Shown here one piece after another: positions 1 to 6,726 of a stretch of 14,137 nt of DNA. Within the stretch, counting starts at the first letter, position 1; every line of letters starts with the position of its first letter. The stretch covers positions 1 through 14,137 of the forward strand of contig CABQLK010000049.1 of NCBI GenBank assembly GCA_902465015.1, written 5' to 3'. The translations under genes and the position numbers were made by a program. This DNA comes from an uncultured Collinsella sp. (GTDB taxonomy: Bacteria > Actinomycetota > Coriobacteriia > Coriobacteriales > Coriobacteriaceae). The notes beneath the pieces were generated by a model. That model saw only the letters and a program-made list of their open reading frames with translations, did no database searches and was not told the origin of the DNA.

Positions 1-1
1 T

Positions 2-349
2 GATTTTGTTCAGAGTGGATTGATTAATAAGTTCAATCTTCAATTTGAACTGAGCTGGAAGCTCCTTAAGCGTCTGCTCGAGTATGAGGGCGCCACGCTT
101 GCCGCGTCGGGGTCTCCTCGTGCCATCTTGAAGGAGTCCTACCGATTCTACGACTTTATTGATGAGGCGGCCTGGCTAGATATGCTCAGAGATCGCAATA
201 CGAACGTCCATATCTATGACAACAAGCTCGCTCAAGATTTGATTCAGCGCATCTTGAACGTCTATATCCCTGCTTTCTGCCAGTTGAGGGACGGGTTGAT
301 GGAGCGTTACGGCGAGCTTCTGTTGGCGCCCGACGACCAGTTTGTTTAA
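2..349 (+). CDS. Nucleotidyltransferase substrate-binding protein, HI0074 type (5' partial)
   Basis: The reading frame is open to the left edge, so the true start lies outside the window; 115 residues are visible and roughly 20 N-terminal ones are probably missing. The stretch FNLQFELSWKLLKRLLEYEG followed by SPRAILKESYRFYDFID and RNTNVHIYDNKLA is the typical pattern of the HI0074 family (PF08780), a small all-helical protein. Members pair with a minimal nucleotidyltransferase (HI0073 type), usually encoded next to it, and many such pairs behave as toxin-antitoxin-like modules. Here the partner would have to lie upstream, outside the window; nothing downstream fits. The ORF's TTG at 20 would cut into the first conserved helix, so I do not take it as the start. 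The biological substrate cannot be told from sequence. Confidence 0.8.
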   Translation, partial: DFVQSGLINKFNLQFELSWKLLKRLLEYEGATLAASGSPRAILKESYRFYDFIDEAAWLDMLRDRNTNVHIYDNKLAQDLIQRILNVYIPAFCQLRDGLMERYGELLLAPDDQFV

Positions 350-350
350 T

Positions 351-382
351 TTCTTAAGATTTCGTAATTCCTTAAGATTTCG
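351..382. repeat. Short direct repeat CTTAAGATTTCG, two copies 18 bp apart
   Basis: The 12-mer CTTAAGATTTCG occurs at 353-364 and again at 371-382, just after the stop of the first gene. Because CTTAAG is itself a palindrome, the same bases can also form a 7-bp A/T-rich hairpin (TCTTAAG at 352-358 with CTTAAGA at 371-377) followed by TTT. That could act as a weak terminator for the HI0074-type gene. A direct-repeat binding site is the other reading. Confidence 0.45.
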
Positions 383-409
383 CGGAGGGTTGTTGCCGTT
401 TACCGAGGG

Positions 410-425
410 GTTGTTGTGCAACAAC
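410..425. promoter_or_regulatory. Perfect dyad GTTGTTG-TG-CAACAAC, possible operator
   Basis: Two 7-bp arms flank a 2-bp centre in the leader of the surface-protein gene. The left arm, with its preceding GAGGG(G), is also present as a partial copy at 385-395. The 12-mer TTGTTGTGCAAC recurs at 2340-2351, in front of the next gene. The dyad overlaps the -35 position of the promoter candidate at 414-442. It is too symmetric and its loop too small to be a good hairpin, so a protein-binding site is more likely. No regulator gene is visible nearby. Confidence 0.35.
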
Positions 426-442
426 GGGTGAGCTGCAATACT
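414..442 (+). promoter_or_regulatory. Candidate promoter of the surface-protein gene
   Basis: An extended -10 element (TG at 434-435, then AATACT at 437-442, four of six consensus bases) lies 17 bp downstream of TTGTGC at 414-419, which is a poor -35. It would give a leader of about 45 nt before the ATG at 496. This is the best candidate in the 350-495 gap, but it is weak. Confidence 0.3.
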
Positions 443-495
443 TAATTCTATCTTTGCAAACCGCACTTTAACTACACCAATGCAGGGAGGATCTT

Positions 496-2274
496 ATGCA
501 GCCCAAGCATTCTGCTATTGTCGCGGGCCTGACGCTGGCGCTTTCGTTTGGCGCCGTTACCGCACCCGCGCCCGCCGCCGCCGAGGAGCCCACGCCGGGC
601 GTTGCCTCGGATGCCACCGATATCGACAAAGGTCTCTACACCCAGCAGTCTTTCTCGGGCGTGCTGAGGTCGGTCCAGGGCGTTTCGTTTGTCAACGTGA
701 CTCCCGAGATGAAGTACTTTACCAAGTACGAGAGCCATGGTAATTACAACCAGGGCTTTTCGTATGGCGACGGTTATAACGCGCTGGGCTATTACCAGTT
801 CGACCGTCGTTGGTCGCTCATCCCGTTTATGAAGCAGGCCTACAACTACAACCCCGAAAAATACTGCATGCTCAAGGATACGATTGATCGCGGCAGCGAG
901 ATTTCCAACACGAGCAATGCCATGTACGAGAACGGCCAGCTCACCGAGCTGGGCCATATCGCGCAGGATGCCTTCCAAGGTGCGTACAACACCGATCCTG
1001 TTGAGTTTTCAGCACTTCAAGATGCCTATGCGTACAACTCGTACTATGCGGTGACCGAGGCGTGGCTCAAGAGCGGCCTGGGTATTGATATTTCGGGCCG
1101 CGCCGATTGCGTCAAGGGCATGGTGTGGAGCATCACCAACATGTGCGGCACCGGTGGTTGCAGGGACTTCTTCCGTTGGGCGAATCTTTCCAACGATATG
1201 TCCGACCGCGAGTTTGTGACGGCGCTCTCCAACAGCGTGGTCAATAACGTGGCGACCAAGTATTCGAGCCAGCCCCAGTATCATGAGGGCTGGAAGAACC
1301 GCTACCGCAACGAGCTAAAGGACTGCTTGGTTTATATCGCTGAGGACGAGGCTGCCGCCGCGACGCCCGTGCAGCCCGAGCCTGCGCCGGCGCCCTCGCC
1401 GACACCTGATTCGAATGACGGTTCGAGTGACGATGTCAACGATGACAGGATGGATGCGCCCTCGACCGATGCTGACGGTAATGGCTCTGCTGGTGGCACT
1501 ACCAACGACGGCTCTACCTCGAGCGGCTCCGATTCGAACGGCTCTGCTGCGGGCGATTCGCCTTCAAGCTCTGTTGGCAATACGGACAGCGACGTTTCTG
1601 GTTCGACCGACGCTGACACTTCTAACTCATCTACCGGCTCGAGTGATTCGTCTATTGGCACCGGCTCTAACAACGGCTCCGGCTCTGGCGCAACCCCTGA
1701 TTCCGATGCTTCCAAGGACGACTCGAATAAGGCGCCGGACGCTCCCGTTGCTTCGCCGGACAAGAAGCCTTCTTTCTCCGTGCAGCTTGGTTCTACGCTG
1801 GGCTCTTCGCTGATGGCTGGCGTCAATAACGGCTCGGCCCAGAACAAGGACAACTCTGATCAGGTTTCCACGGAAAAGACCGAAGCCGCAAAGGGCGACT
1901 CCAAGGACAAGGCTTCCGAGAAGAACGAATCTGATAAGGGTTCTAGCTCTGAGGAGAAGGACGACAAGTCCACTCAGAAGAAGGGCGAGAGCAAGACCGA
2001 GGGCGAAAAGAAACAGCCCGAAGACGACGACAAGAGCGGTGCTGACAACCAGGTCCAGGAGCAAAATGACTCCAAAACGGTGACCACCACGACCACGACG
2101 ACTACAACTACCAAGTCCTCGGGCGGCAACATGCCCAAGACGGGCGATCTGATTGTGATGGCGAGCCTTGCCAGTGCAAGCTTGGCCACGCTGGGCGCTA
2201 CGTCTATCGTAAGTGGTAAGCATAAGCTCGATCAGCAGAAGAAGGCTTCTGGGGAGGACGGCTCGGAGGAGTAG
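496..2274 (+). CDS. Secreted, sortase-anchored protein with lysozyme-like (VgrG-related) domain
   Basis: This 592-residue surface protein may act on peptidoglycan or another glycan. The ATG at 496 has AGGGAGG at 484-490, 5 nt upstream. Residues 1-29 form a signal peptide (KH, hydrophobic core, APAAAE). Residues about 70-280 resemble the lysozyme/chitosanase-like C-terminal domain of VgrG-related proteins and clostridial phage endolysins: KYESHGN with possible catalytic Glu79, ALGYYQFD, LQDAYAYNSYY, DISGRADCVKGMVWSIT, CGTGGCRDFF and WKNRYRNEL. Five cysteines (124, 205, 217, 222, 277) could form disulfides. Residues about 290-430 are a Pro then Ser/Asp/Gly/Thr linker, about 450-528 is Lys/Glu/Asp rich, and 530-539 is ten threonines. 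The C-terminus has MPKTGD (546-551), a membrane segment and a charged tail, a cell-wall sorting signal with Met for Leu. No sortase gene is in the window. Enzymatic activity is an inference from family resemblance. Confidence 0.85.
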   Translation: MQPKHSAIVAGLTLALSFGAVTAPAPAAAEEPTPGVASDATDIDKGLYTQQSFSGVLRSVQGVSFVNVTPEMKYFTKYESHGNYNQGFSYGDGYNALGYYQFDRRWSLIPFMKQAYNYNPEKYCMLKDTIDRGSEISNTSNAMYENGQLTELGHIAQDAFQGAYNTDPVEFSALQDAYAYNSYYAVTEAWLKSGLGIDISGRADCVKGMVWSITNMCGTGGCRDFFRWANLSNDMSDREFVTALSNSVVNNVATKYSSQPQYHEGWKNRYRNELKDCLVYIAEDEAAAATPVQPEPAPAPSPTPDSNDGSSDDVNDDRMDAPSTDADGNGSAGGTTNDGSTSSGSDSNGSAAGDSPSSSVGNTDSDVSGSTDADTSNSSTGSSDSSIGTGSNNGSGSGATPDSDASKDDSNKAPDAPVASPDKKPSFSVQLGSTLGSSLMAGVNNGSAQNKDNSDQVSTEKTEAAKGDSKDKASEKNESDKGSSSEEKDDKSTQKKGESKTEGEKKQPEDDDKSGADNQVQEQNDSKTVTTTTTTTTTTKSSGGNMPKTGDLIVMASLASASLATLGATSIVSGKHKLDQQKKASGEDGSEE

Positions 2275-2306
2275 CCTCTCGGTTGTCAGATAACTAAAGA
2301 GTTGGG

Positions 2307-2341
2307 ACGGGGTCCGGTGCGAATGCATCGGGCCCCGTTTT
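2307..2341 (+). terminator. Strong intrinsic terminator of the surface-protein gene
   Basis: A 14-bp stem with two G-U pairs (ACGGGGTCCGGTGC at 2307-2320 with GCATCGGGCCCCGT at 2325-2338) has a GAAT loop and is followed by TTTT. It lies 32 nt after the stop at 2274 and separates this gene from the next one. Confidence 0.88.
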
Positions 2342-2436
2342 GTTGTGCAACGATTAGTTATGCCCCCTCACACCTCTTGTTGCTACCGTTGCCCGATATG
2401 TTCGCGCGGCGTCGTCGGTACGCGCGAGGCGGTCAT

Positions 2437-2442
2437 TACAAT
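2437..2442 (+). promoter_or_regulatory. Candidate -10 element TACAAT before the AAA-ATPase-like gene
   Basis: TACAAT matches five of six -10 consensus bases and lies 34 bp before the GTG at 2477. No convincing -35 is found 16-19 bp upstream. The terminator at 2307-2341 implies that this gene needs its own promoter. Confidence 0.3.
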
Positions 2443-2461
2443 TGGCATTGTGCAGCGATTT

Positions 2462-2467
2462 AGGGGG
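2462..2467 (+). promoter_or_regulatory. Ribosome binding site AGGGGG fixing a GTG start
   Basis: AGGGGG lies 9 nt before GTG at 2477. It supports that codon over the upstream in-frame GTG at 2345, which would add 44 residues resembling no family member and has no ribosome site. Confidence 0.65.
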
Positions 2468-2476
2468 AACGTTTTG

Positions 2477-4273
2477 GTGTCTGAACAGGCAAATGTTGAT
2501 TGTGCTGCTGGCTTTGGCGTGCGCTTGATCGGCTGTGCCGACGATGCGGTTTTGCCCATTGGCATGCACGACTATGCGGAGGCCCTTGGTTGCTGCATGC
2601 TGGTTGACAAGACCATGTTTATTGCCGATGTGTTGGACTGCGACGCGTCCGTTGTGGTGTGCTGTCGACCCGAGGGTTTTGGCAAGAGCATGAACTTGTC
2701 GATGCTCAGGGCTTTTCTGGAGCGTCCAGCGGTCGGTCGCTCTGGTCAGCGTTTGTTTGCCGATGCTCAGATTTGGGATGCGAACGGCGGGCGCTATCGG
2801 GATGAGTATGCTTGCTATCCGGTGATATCGCTGGACTTTTCTGGCGCTGCGAGGCGTGGCGCCGCTGTTGCCGGCGTCGTGCGCGATGCCCTTTCGGGCG
2901 AGTGCGCTCGCTTGTTGGCGCTCTTGGAGGCTCCGGATTTAGCTCGAGATAAGGTGCGTCACATCGAACGTGTCGCGCGTGGCGTGGCGAGCGAGGATGA
3001 GGTCGCCTCGGTGCTTGGCGTGCTCATTGAGCTGCTGGAGATGGCCTGCGATGAGCAGGTTGTATTGCTCGTTGATGGGTACGACGCGGCGTGGTTGGGC
3101 CGTGCGAGCGCGAGGGGCGCTTCCGGCGCCGATCCGGCAGGGCTATTCGATCGCGTGCTGTTCGACGCCATTGCCACTGCGCGCGATTCGTTGCGGCTGA
3201 CGTGTCTGATGGGGGAGTATCCCGGCCCTGCCGAAGCGGCGCTTTCTTTGTATGGCTGCTCGTATTGTCTGTCGACGCCGCTTTCGACGTGGTGCGACCG
3301 TTGGTTCGGCTTTTCTGATGCCGAGGTCCAGGCTCTGTTGAATCATGCTGGGCGCAAGGGATACCTTGATGATGCGCGTGAATGGCTCGAGGGATATCGG
3401 TTTGGTAGGGCCTATTGCTCGAGTCCAGCGCGTGTGGTCGGTTTTCTGGACCGAGGCTGCACGGCGCCTGTGCGCGCCGATCTGTATGGGTATGCGGATT
3501 GCCTGAGTAGGGTAGTTGCCGGGTGGAATCTCGACCGCCTTTCGGTCTTGTTCGATTTGCTCCAGGCCCATGGGTGTGCTGAGGTCCCGCTTTGTTTGGG
3601 CACTGCAGAGCCAGATGTCTCGCCTGACGATGGCATGTGGACAGCGCTGTATCTGTCCGGTTTCCTGACGACAGATATGACTGAGGAGCTAGAGCATGGC
3701 GATCGCTTCCGTGTTTTGCGATTGCCCAATAACGAGCTTCGACAGGCCTTGCGTCTAGTGATTGTTGAGTGGTTTGAGTGCGCTGCCGAAGACATTCGAG
3801 ACGTCGATGCGTTTCGCGACGGGCTGTGCCGTGGGAACGAGGATACCGTGAGGCGGGCGCTAAGTCGCATCCTGGGGGATGCGGGAATCGGTGAGACCGA
3901 CCCAGATACGCCGCTGCCATATCATCTGCTCTTGCAGGGGCTCTGCTTTGGCTTGCCGGGCTATGCCAATCCTGCCTCGAGGCGAAAGTGTGGCGCGGGT
4001 CGCTGGGACATCCAGGTTTTTCCTACGGGCGTCGTGTTCGACATAGCCGATACGATCGGTATGCTCGATGAACGTCCGCTGATAACGATTAACATGATGT
4101 ATGACCCCGATGTTGATGCGCTGGGCCTGGAATTGCTGGCCGTGCAGTCGCTACTCGACATAGAGCGCGACGGCATCGACGAAATCCGTGTGCCGCGACC
4201 CGGCGTGGGTCGCATGCGCTGGGGGTTCGGTTTTGATGGGCAGCGTGTGTCCGTGGTGTGCCAACGTCTGTAG
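2477..4273 (+). CDS. Divergent AAA-ATPase-like / PD-(D/E)XK (DUF1703-type) protein
   Basis: This 598-residue protein (from GTG) follows the layout of the AAA-ATPase_like (PF09820) plus PD-(D/E)XK (DUF1703, PF08011) family, common in gut bacteria and of uncertain role. Visible landmarks are LPIGMHDYAEAL and VDKTMFI (residues 26-49), P-loop RPEGFGKSMNLSML (64-77), Walker B-like VVLLVDGYD (195-203), FGFSDAEVQALL (277-288) and EGYRFG (305-310). The C-terminal nuclease-like part has GRWDIQV (508-514) and ends with the conserved pattern WGFGFDGQRVSV. Three things are odd. Family members usually have RPRRFGKS and a DEYD Walker B, but here the acidic residue is Gly201. The nuclease E-x-K strand reads ITINMM (536-541), with no Glu or Lys. 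The usual YNP motif after GYRFG is SSP. The fold seems kept and the chemistry lost, so a pseudo-nuclease is likely; ATP binding may remain through Lys70. It stands alone between a terminator and a convergent gene. Confidence 0.8.
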   Translation: MSEQANVDCAAGFGVRLIGCADDAVLPIGMHDYAEALGCCMLVDKTMFIADVLDCDASVVVCCRPEGFGKSMNLSMLRAFLERPAVGRSGQRLFADAQIWDANGGRYRDEYACYPVISLDFSGAARRGAAVAGVVRDALSGECARLLALLEAPDLARDKVRHIERVARGVASEDEVASVLGVLIELLEMACDEQVVLLVDGYDAAWLGRASARGASGADPAGLFDRVLFDAIATARDSLRLTCLMGEYPGPAEAALSLYGCSYCLSTPLSTWCDRWFGFSDAEVQALLNHAGRKGYLDDAREWLEGYRFGRAYCSSPARVVGFLDRGCTAPVRADLYGYADCLSRVVAGWNLDRLSVLFDLLQAHGCAEVPLCLGTAEPDVSPDDGMWTALYLSGFLTTDMTEELEHGDRFRVLRLPNNELRQALRLVIVEWFECAAEDIRDVDAFRDGLCRGNEDTVRRALSRILGDAGIGETDPDTPLPYHLLLQGLCFGLPGYANPASRRKCGAGRWDIQVFPTGVVFDIADTIGMLDERPLITINMMYDPDVDALGLELLAVQSLLDIERDGIDEIRVPRPGVGRMRWGFGFDGQRVSVVCQRL

Positions 4274-4290
4274 CGGCGGTCGAAAGCCCT

Positions 4291-5313
4291 TTACTGTTCC
4301 GTGTCCTTCAGGGGTGGCATGGGCTTCCAGTTGGGGTCCTTGACGATCTTGCGGGCGTCCTTCATGCCACGGCGCAGCGCCGGAATACCGGTCTTAAAGC
4401 ACTTGTCAACGGCGGCCAGGCGAATGAACTCCTTGCAGAAGGTCGCGGCGTTGCCCAGACGGAACAGCATGGGGTGATAGTCGCCATAGATCTGCATGTA
4501 GCGGGCCAGATAACCGCGGTTGCGCATGATGTAGTAGCGGTTGGTGTCGCTCGTGGAGTTGAGTTGGCGCTTACCGGCGATGTCCCAGTTAGAGACAGCG
4601 CGGGCACGCTTGAGCACCACGTCGGCAACAACGGCGGCGGGGAAGTGTTGGCTGGCTACGTAGCCGTAGCAGGCATCGTCGCCGTAGATGAAGAAGCGCG
4701 CGTCAGGCAGGCCAATCTTGTCGACCACGCGGCGCGAGAACATGCCGCCCTCAAAGCACAGCTGGTTCATGGCGCGATAGCCCTCGGGGCCTAAATCCCA
4801 CTTGGCGACGGGGTTGGGAATGCCGAGCGAAAGGATGAGCTGGTACTGCCAAAAGAAGGCGCCGCCGTCAAAGTCCAGGCGCGAACCCTGGATGACATCG
4901 TAGCGGTCGGTCCACTTGGCAAGACGCTCGATGCCTTCGGGGATGACGAGCACGTCATCGTCCATTACCCAGAACCACTGGGCGCCTAGGTCGTAGGCGC
5001 ACTTGGTGCCGGCGGAGAAGCCGCCCGCACCACCGCCGTTTTCGAGCTGCGGGGCGTAGATGACACGGTCGGTGCCGCCCTGCGCGTCGGGCTGCTCGGT
5101 GTCGATGCCCCACAGGTTGGCCACGCGCTCGTTGAATGCGGTGCACATGGCCTCGGTCTCGCGCGAATTCTCGTTATCGACAATCACGATGCGCCAGGGC
5201 GTTGCCGTGAGCTCGGTCATGGAGTCGAACAAGTTGGCCAGGAGTTCCTGGCGCTTGTACGTAACGACGACGATGGCGAGCTTGTCGATGGGGGCGGGAA
5301 GGGTTGAAGGCAT
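4291..5313 (-). CDS. Family-2 glycosyltransferase, GlfT2/rhamnosyltransferase-like
   Basis: This 340-residue GT-A enzyme probably transfers a sugar (galactofuranose or rhamnose in relatives) from a nucleotide donor onto a cell-surface glycan at the cytoplasmic face. The fold starts at IDKLAIVVVTYKR (residues 9-21). VDNENS (45-50) binds the nucleotide, and the glycine-rich NGGGAGGFSAG (92-102) is typical of this subgroup. The metal-binding motif is MDDD (117-120), GDD (211-213) is the likely catalytic base region, and RYYIMRNRGYL (259-269) is the usual C-terminal signature. I chose ATG at 5313 because AAAGGA (5325-5330) lies 11 nt upstream and the domain begins just after it. The open frame runs 45 codons further up, but that part has no domain similarity. 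There is no signal peptide. The 3' end faces the convergent AAA-ATPase-like gene with only 17 bp between them. Donor and acceptor cannot be told from sequence. Confidence 0.9.
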   Translation of the reverse strand: MPSTLPAPIDKLAIVVVTYKRQELLANLFDSMTELTATPWRIVIVDNENSRETEAMCTAFNERVANLWGIDTEQPDAQGGTDRVIYAPQLENGGGAGGFSAGTKCAYDLGAQWFWVMDDDVLVIPEGIERLAKWTDRYDVIQGSRLDFDGGAFFWQYQLILSLGIPNPVAKWDLGPEGYRAMNQLCFEGGMFSRRVVDKIGLPDARFFIYGDDACYGYVASQHFPAAVVADVVLKRARAVSNWDIAGKRQLNSTSDTNRYYIMRNRGYLARYMQIYGDYHPMLFRLGNAATFCKEFIRLAAVDKCFKTGIPALRRGMKDARKIVKDPNWKPMPPLKDTEQ

Positions 5314-5388
5314 GGGGCAATATATCCTTTCACGCGCGGCTGGCGATCGCTGCGCGGAAGCTATCGAATACGTCCTTGGGACTGTCTT

Positions 5389-5419
5389 ATTGTAAAGGCT
5401 CGGTGCGCTTTGGCGGCAA
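5389..5419 (-). promoter_or_regulatory. Candidate promoter of the minus-strand glycosyltransferase
   Basis: On the minus strand, TACAAT (5394-5389) is a five-of-six -10 element. TTGCCG (5419-5414) is a possible -35 with a long 19-bp spacer. It would give a leader of roughly 70 nt. It lies just downstream of the possible terminator at 5426-5445, which supports separate transcription from the acyltransferase gene. Confidence 0.35.
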
Positions 5420-5425
5420 GCTTTG

Positions 5426-5445
5426 AATAAAACGCAGGAACCTGC
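5426..5445 (-). terminator. Weak candidate terminator after the acyltransferase gene
   Basis: On the minus strand, GCAGGTTCCTGC (5445-5434) can form a short hairpin followed by GTTTTATT. The stem is only 4-5 bp with a tight loop, so termination may be partial. The rest of the 5314-5483 gap holds the promoter and leader of the next gene. Confidence 0.35.
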
Positions 5446-5483
5446 CACGGGTGCAGCGGCTTTAGGGTCTGACGGCAGCGTGT

Positions 5484-6614
5484 CTATTGCCGCTTGAGCT
5501 TGCGAGCGATAAGGCTTCTAGCAGCATCGATGATGAGGAGCGCTAAGGCAAAGACGATGCTAATGACGGTGCCTGTGACGATACATATAGCTGCCGGGCT
5601 GTTTTGGCTGATCAGTATGTTTGCGAGCAACGTATTGAAGACGGGACGCCACAGGCTACTGGTGAGCGACTGCATCACATAGAAACCAAGCGTGGCGGTC
5701 GATAAGGTGACGATGACACCTGCGGTCCGTGGATTGCCTGAGGCACTGCGCCGGGTCGCCGCAAAGAGCAGAGAGGCGGCAGCGAGGACAAACGAGATCA
5801 ACGAGGTTGATTTGTAGGAGAGGACTGCCATCGCCGTGAGGTTGCCGGTGAAGGAGAGTGCTCCTTCCAGGATGGTGGCGAGCACCAAAACCGCTGCGAG
5901 CGACCGCGTGCCTAAGGCGCCCGCCTTGTCCGAATCCATGGCGCCGGTTACGTCGCGGAGCAGTCCGCCGATCAAAAACGCGACTACGTACGTGGTAGCG
6001 CTCATGAGCTTTTGGAGCCAAGAAAACTCGCCGGCGCTTGTCGCACTCATAGCGGCTAAATACCCGTTAACAACAAATGCGAGGATGCCAACGGCGATGA
6101 CCGTCGTCTTGTAGGTTTTCTGGGGGAGTCGACTCTTAGCCAGTCCAAACCATGGCGCCATGAAGACCGTGGCGGCATAGACCCAGATAAACTCAAGGCC
6201 TAGCGTGTACCAGTAGTGCGTATTGAGGGTAACATCGGGAATGGGTGAGACGACCGTGGACCACGCGAGCGCCACGAGGCAATAAAACGCAGTGGGCAAA
6301 ATGACCTTGCCCAGGCGCTGCGCCGTCCGTTGCATTTGCGACTTCCATGTTGCTCCACCGTCCCAAGCACGCTCGGCCGAAGCGATGAGAAAATAGCCCG
6401 AAATCATAAAGAAGACCTCGTTGGCCCAGCAGCCCAGCAAGTTAATAAAACCGAGCACGCCGGAATAGGGGAACATCGCAAGTGGGGCATATTCTACGGC
6501 GCCGACGCAGGTTGCCTGGAAGGTCCACTGAAAGGTGTGGAACACCGCGATGCCGGCGACCGCGACCAAACGCAGCGCTTCGATGGGTATGTTGCGTGCG
6601 GCTTTGGGCTGCAT
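5484..6614 (-). CDS. Membrane acyltransferase, acyltransferase-3 family
   Basis: This 376-residue, multi-pass membrane protein (about ten hydrophobic segments) fits the acyltransferase-3 family (PF01757). Such enzymes move an acyl group, often acetyl, onto a surface sugar or lipid-linked glycan. The N-terminal motif RNIPIEALRLVAVAGIAVFH (residues 7-26) carries the conserved Arg and the His (26) needed for catalysis in characterised members. NEVFFMISGYF (65-75) matches the family's FF-x-x-SG-[FY] motif. SQMQRTAQRLGKVILPT (92-108) is the usual Arg-rich loop before the next helix. The length is usual for a stand-alone member, with no attached SGNH domain. Start: ATG at 6614 with AAAGGA four bases upstream. 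It is divergent from the five-gene glycosyltransferase run and co-oriented with the minus-strand glycosyltransferase. By context it probably O-acylates the same glycan; the substrate is inferred. Confidence 0.88.
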   Translation of the reverse strand: MQPKAARNIPIEALRLVAVAGIAVFHTFQWTFQATCVGAVEYAPLAMFPYSGVLGFINLLGCWANEVFFMISGYFLIASAERAWDGGATWKSQMQRTAQRLGKVILPTAFYCLVALAWSTVVSPIPDVTLNTHYWYTLGLEFIWVYAATVFMAPWFGLAKSRLPQKTYKTTVIAVGILAFVVNGYLAAMSATSAGEFSWLQKLMSATTYVVAFLIGGLLRDVTGAMDSDKAGALGTRSLAAVLVLATILEGALSFTGNLTAMAVLSYKSTSLISFVLAAASLLFAATRRSASGNPRTAGVIVTLSTATLGFYVMQSLTSSLWRPVFNTLLANILISQNSPAAICIVTGTVISIVFALALLIIDAARSLIARKLKRQ

Positions 6615-6633
6615 GACGTCCTTTCTTATCGGT

Positions 6634-6664
6634 TTGCCTCTGCGAGCTCCATAGATTATATAAA
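6634..6664. promoter_or_regulatory. Overlapping divergent promoters in an A/T island
   Basis: The 112-bp gap between two divergent genes has one A/T-rich island. On the plus strand TTGCCT (6634-6639) lies 17 bp before TATATA (6657-6662); TATAAA at 6659-6664 is an alternative with a 19-bp spacer. On the minus strand a perfect TATAAT reads from 6660 to 6655, with only a poor -35 further right. The two -10 elements share bases, so the two directions should compete for RNA polymerase. Confidence 0.5.
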
Positions 6665-6714
6665 CGCCCGCTAGCGCGCTGACCCTTTGATACCATGAAA
6701 CGACAGGTATTTCC

Positions 6715-6721
6715 TAAGGAG
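6715..6721 (+). promoter_or_regulatory. Ribosome binding site TAAGGAG supporting a TTG start
   Basis: TAAGGAG lies 5 nt before TTG at 6727. This is why TTG is taken as the start; no ATG occurs in frame at a workable distance before the GT-A domain. Confidence 0.75.
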
Positions 6722-6726
6722 CACAT

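Noticed and set aside
2089..2118. Thr-codon tract considered as a phase-variable simple repeat
   Set aside because: It is made of mixed ACN codons and not a uniform unit, and changes would be in steps of three bases, so it would not switch the frame.
1627..2328. A 233-codon minus-strand frame opposite the surface-protein stalk, rich in Leu, Val and Arg
   Set aside because: The hydrophobic runs are the mirror of Ser/Asp/Lys/Glu codons in the stalk, and the frame runs through the terminator hairpin. It has no ribosome site.
2345..2476. N-terminal extension of the AAA-ATPase-like gene to GTG at 2345
   Set aside because: The 44 extra residues match no family member, the codon lies within a few bases of the terminator's T-run, and there is no ribosome site. 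The GTG at 2477 has AGGGGG at good spacing.
5314..5448. N-terminal extension of the minus-strand glycosyltransferase to 5448
   Set aside because: The extra 45 residues have no domain match, and the region holds the likely promoter and the ribosome site of the ATG at 5313.
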